A DNA stretch of 18,823 nt from Bog-159 sp049511415. Lineage in GTDB: Bacteria; Acidobacteriota; Terriglobia; Bryobacterales; Bryobacteraceae. The stretch lies in NCBI GenBank assembly GCA_049511415.1, contig JBEKYC010000103.1, positions 1 through 18,823 of the forward strand, given 5' to 3'. Made by a program: the position numbers and the translations under genes. Under the pieces are notes generated by a model that did no database searches, had not been told where the DNA came from, and saw nothing but the letters and a program-made list of their open reading frames with translations. Positions 15,956 to 18,823 of this stretch are shown here, in pieces; the stretch's first letter is position 1, and each line of letters opens with the position of its first letter.

Positions 15956-16998
15956 TTAGCGATCTCGAAGATGCAGGACAATCAAGGCGTCGGCCTCGTC
16001 GCCGCGCGGTCCGCGATGCAAAAAAGCCCGCGCGCCGCCGAACGCCAGCCCCCCTACCACCGAGAAACATAGCAGTATACCAATCAAAATAAAGGCATTG
16101 ATGACCAGGTCGCCGATATTGTCGCGGCGCGTGGAAACGCGCTCGTCGCGCGTGATGTCCACTTTGTAGCGGACCAGTGACAGCAGCTTCTCGGCCGCGT
16201 CCGCGCTGGGCGGGGAGAGAATGACGGCCACCAGAGGGCCGCTCCGCTTCACCACGGCGCCTCCGATCTTCTGGAATTCGGCGGTCTGCTGGCGGGCGAT
16301 CTGCGGCGTGGGATAGTCGAAAATGGCCATTTTCATGCCATTGAACGACCCCATGTGGGCCTCGGCCGAAAGATGAAACGCGGCTGCGGATGGGGGAATT
16401 CCCGGATAGAACTTCTGCAGCGCGGCGGGGCCTTCGATGTAGCGCTCCGAATTGAGCCCCAGATCCTGCGACGGCAGGTAATCCAGAAGCGTAGGAAGCG
16501 ACGAATTGTCCACCTGCTTCAGCCCCCCAACCAACTGATCCAACAGTGGAGCCGCCGGATGGAAACCCTCAAATTGAAAGAGATAGTTGCCGTGCACCAA
16601 CATCGTGCCGGTCGCCGTTTCCGCCGAAAGTTTGGCAATCGCCGACGGCTTGGCATCCGCCGGACGGATCCATTCAAAGGCGCCCAATGCCCCGGTGGGA
16701 TCCTGTAGCAGATACGCCGTAGCGGTGAACTTGCCGTCGGGACCCTCATAGCGGGCGGTTTCGCCGTCGCGGAAGCCGTATTCGTCCCAAATCGCCCGGT
16801 CAACCGTGGGGTTGACGGCCTGCGTGGACACCCGTTTATAGGTGCCCAGGGGATCGGGAAAGATGGCGGCCGTCCCAAGAGCGGGAAGAAGCAGCGCTAG
16901 CGCGGCAGACGCGGTGACGCGGTGACGCGGTGACGCGGTGACTGTCCCGAAGCGGCCGTTCTCCGTGTCTCCGTGTCTCCCCATCTCCGTGTCTCCCA

Positions 16999-16999
<1 letters not shown>
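15956..16999 (-). CDS. type I membrane protein of unknown function (acidobacterial secA-linked)
   Basis: The protein is about 347 aa. An N-terminal hydrophobic signal (ASAALALLLPALGTAA) is followed by an exported domain (FPDPLGTYKRVSTQAV...), one transmembrane helix near residues 298-325 (VINAFILIGILLCFSVVGG) and a short cytoplasmic tail ending VLHLRDR. It resembles an acidobacterial family I recall as DUF6599, unchecked. The ATG at 16999 overlaps the secA stop (TGATG), arguing for translational coupling; ATG 17017 or the ATG 15 bp further in (16984), which has GGGAG 8 nt before it, are alternatives. About the first 25 residues (GDTEMGRHGDTE..., SPRHRVTAS) are encoded by tandem 8-mers, so the N-terminus may be acquired. 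The function is unknown; placement beside secA hints at an envelope role. Confidence 0.7.

Positions 17000-17001
<2 letters not shown>
16908..17001. repeat. mirrored 8-bp tandem-repeat element
   Basis: Array A is four perfect GCGGTGAC units (16911-16942) preceded by a partial copy. A 19-bp spacer (16943-16961) follows. Array B is TCCGTGTC units at 16962-16969, 16970-16977 and 16986-16993, with degenerate units TCCCCATC and TCCCATCA. In the phase GACGCGGT, array A can pair with array B at seven of eight positions as RNA (one G-U), so the whole forms a large imperfect hairpin. Array B ends on the secA stop codon. Confidence 0.85.

Positions 17002-18823
<1,822 letters not shown>

Noticed and set aside
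15774..15981. Small frames of 61 (+) and 66 (-) codons in the intergenic region
   Set aside because: No Shine-Dalgarno or recognisable protein features, and they overlap the promoter and palindrome.

Overview
This 18.8 kb, GC-rich window looks like a chromosomal segment of an Acidobacteriota bacterium, most likely from the Solibacter/Bryobacter side of the phylum. That is an inference from gene content: RNase J and SecA in acidobacterial-style sequence, secreted YncE-like, HAF-type and FG-GAP/NHL repeat proteins, a cytochrome c/copper monooxygenase-like secreted protein, and a SecA-linked type I membrane protein typical of that phylum. No rRNA or tRNA gene, CRISPR array, transposase, phage gene or recognisable defence island was seen.

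Layout, left to right. (1) 1-588 (+): 3' end of a gene whose product carries an M15 peptidase-like zinc motif. (2) 596-3679 (-): a YncE-like beta-propeller protein, a patatin-like lipase and a small unknown protein. (3) 3722-7452 (+): a two-gene secreted module, divergent from the propeller gene. A large Ig/TIG-like exported protein overlaps by one base (TGATG) a protein with a CxxCH haem site and a histidine-rich copper monooxygenase-like domain. (4) 7453-7853: a sparse interval with one doubtful small membrane-protein frame. (5) 7854-11482 (-): a secreted protein of seven HAF-like repeats, a ureide-permease/GRP-type transporter and a PMT/ArnT-like glycosyltransferase. (6) 11508-12091 (-): a broken NHL/FG-GAP surface protein. 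(7) 12115-15632 (-): an ABC exporter followed by RNase J, 14 bp apart. (8) 15633-15955: a structured leader with a near-consensus sigma-70 promoter, about 110 nt of potential RNA and a strong hairpin with a U-rich tail just before the ABC gene. This is either a small RNA or an attenuator. (9) 15956-18823 (-): the C-terminal two thirds of SecA, then a type I membrane protein whose 5' end is written into a mirrored 8-bp tandem-repeat element that starts at the secA stop codon.

How the genes fit together: most of the content concerns the envelope. It includes protein export (SecA), exported repeat proteins, a lipid-linked sugar transferase, an uptake transporter and an ABC exporter, with RNase J supplying RNA turnover. 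No undescribed multi-gene system can be shown from sequence alone. The items most worth checking are the leader RNA/attenuator before the ABC-RNase J pair, the mirrored 8-mer repeat that has become coding sequence, the repeat-mediated deletion in the FG-GAP gene, and the coupled TIG/cytochrome-monooxygenase pair.
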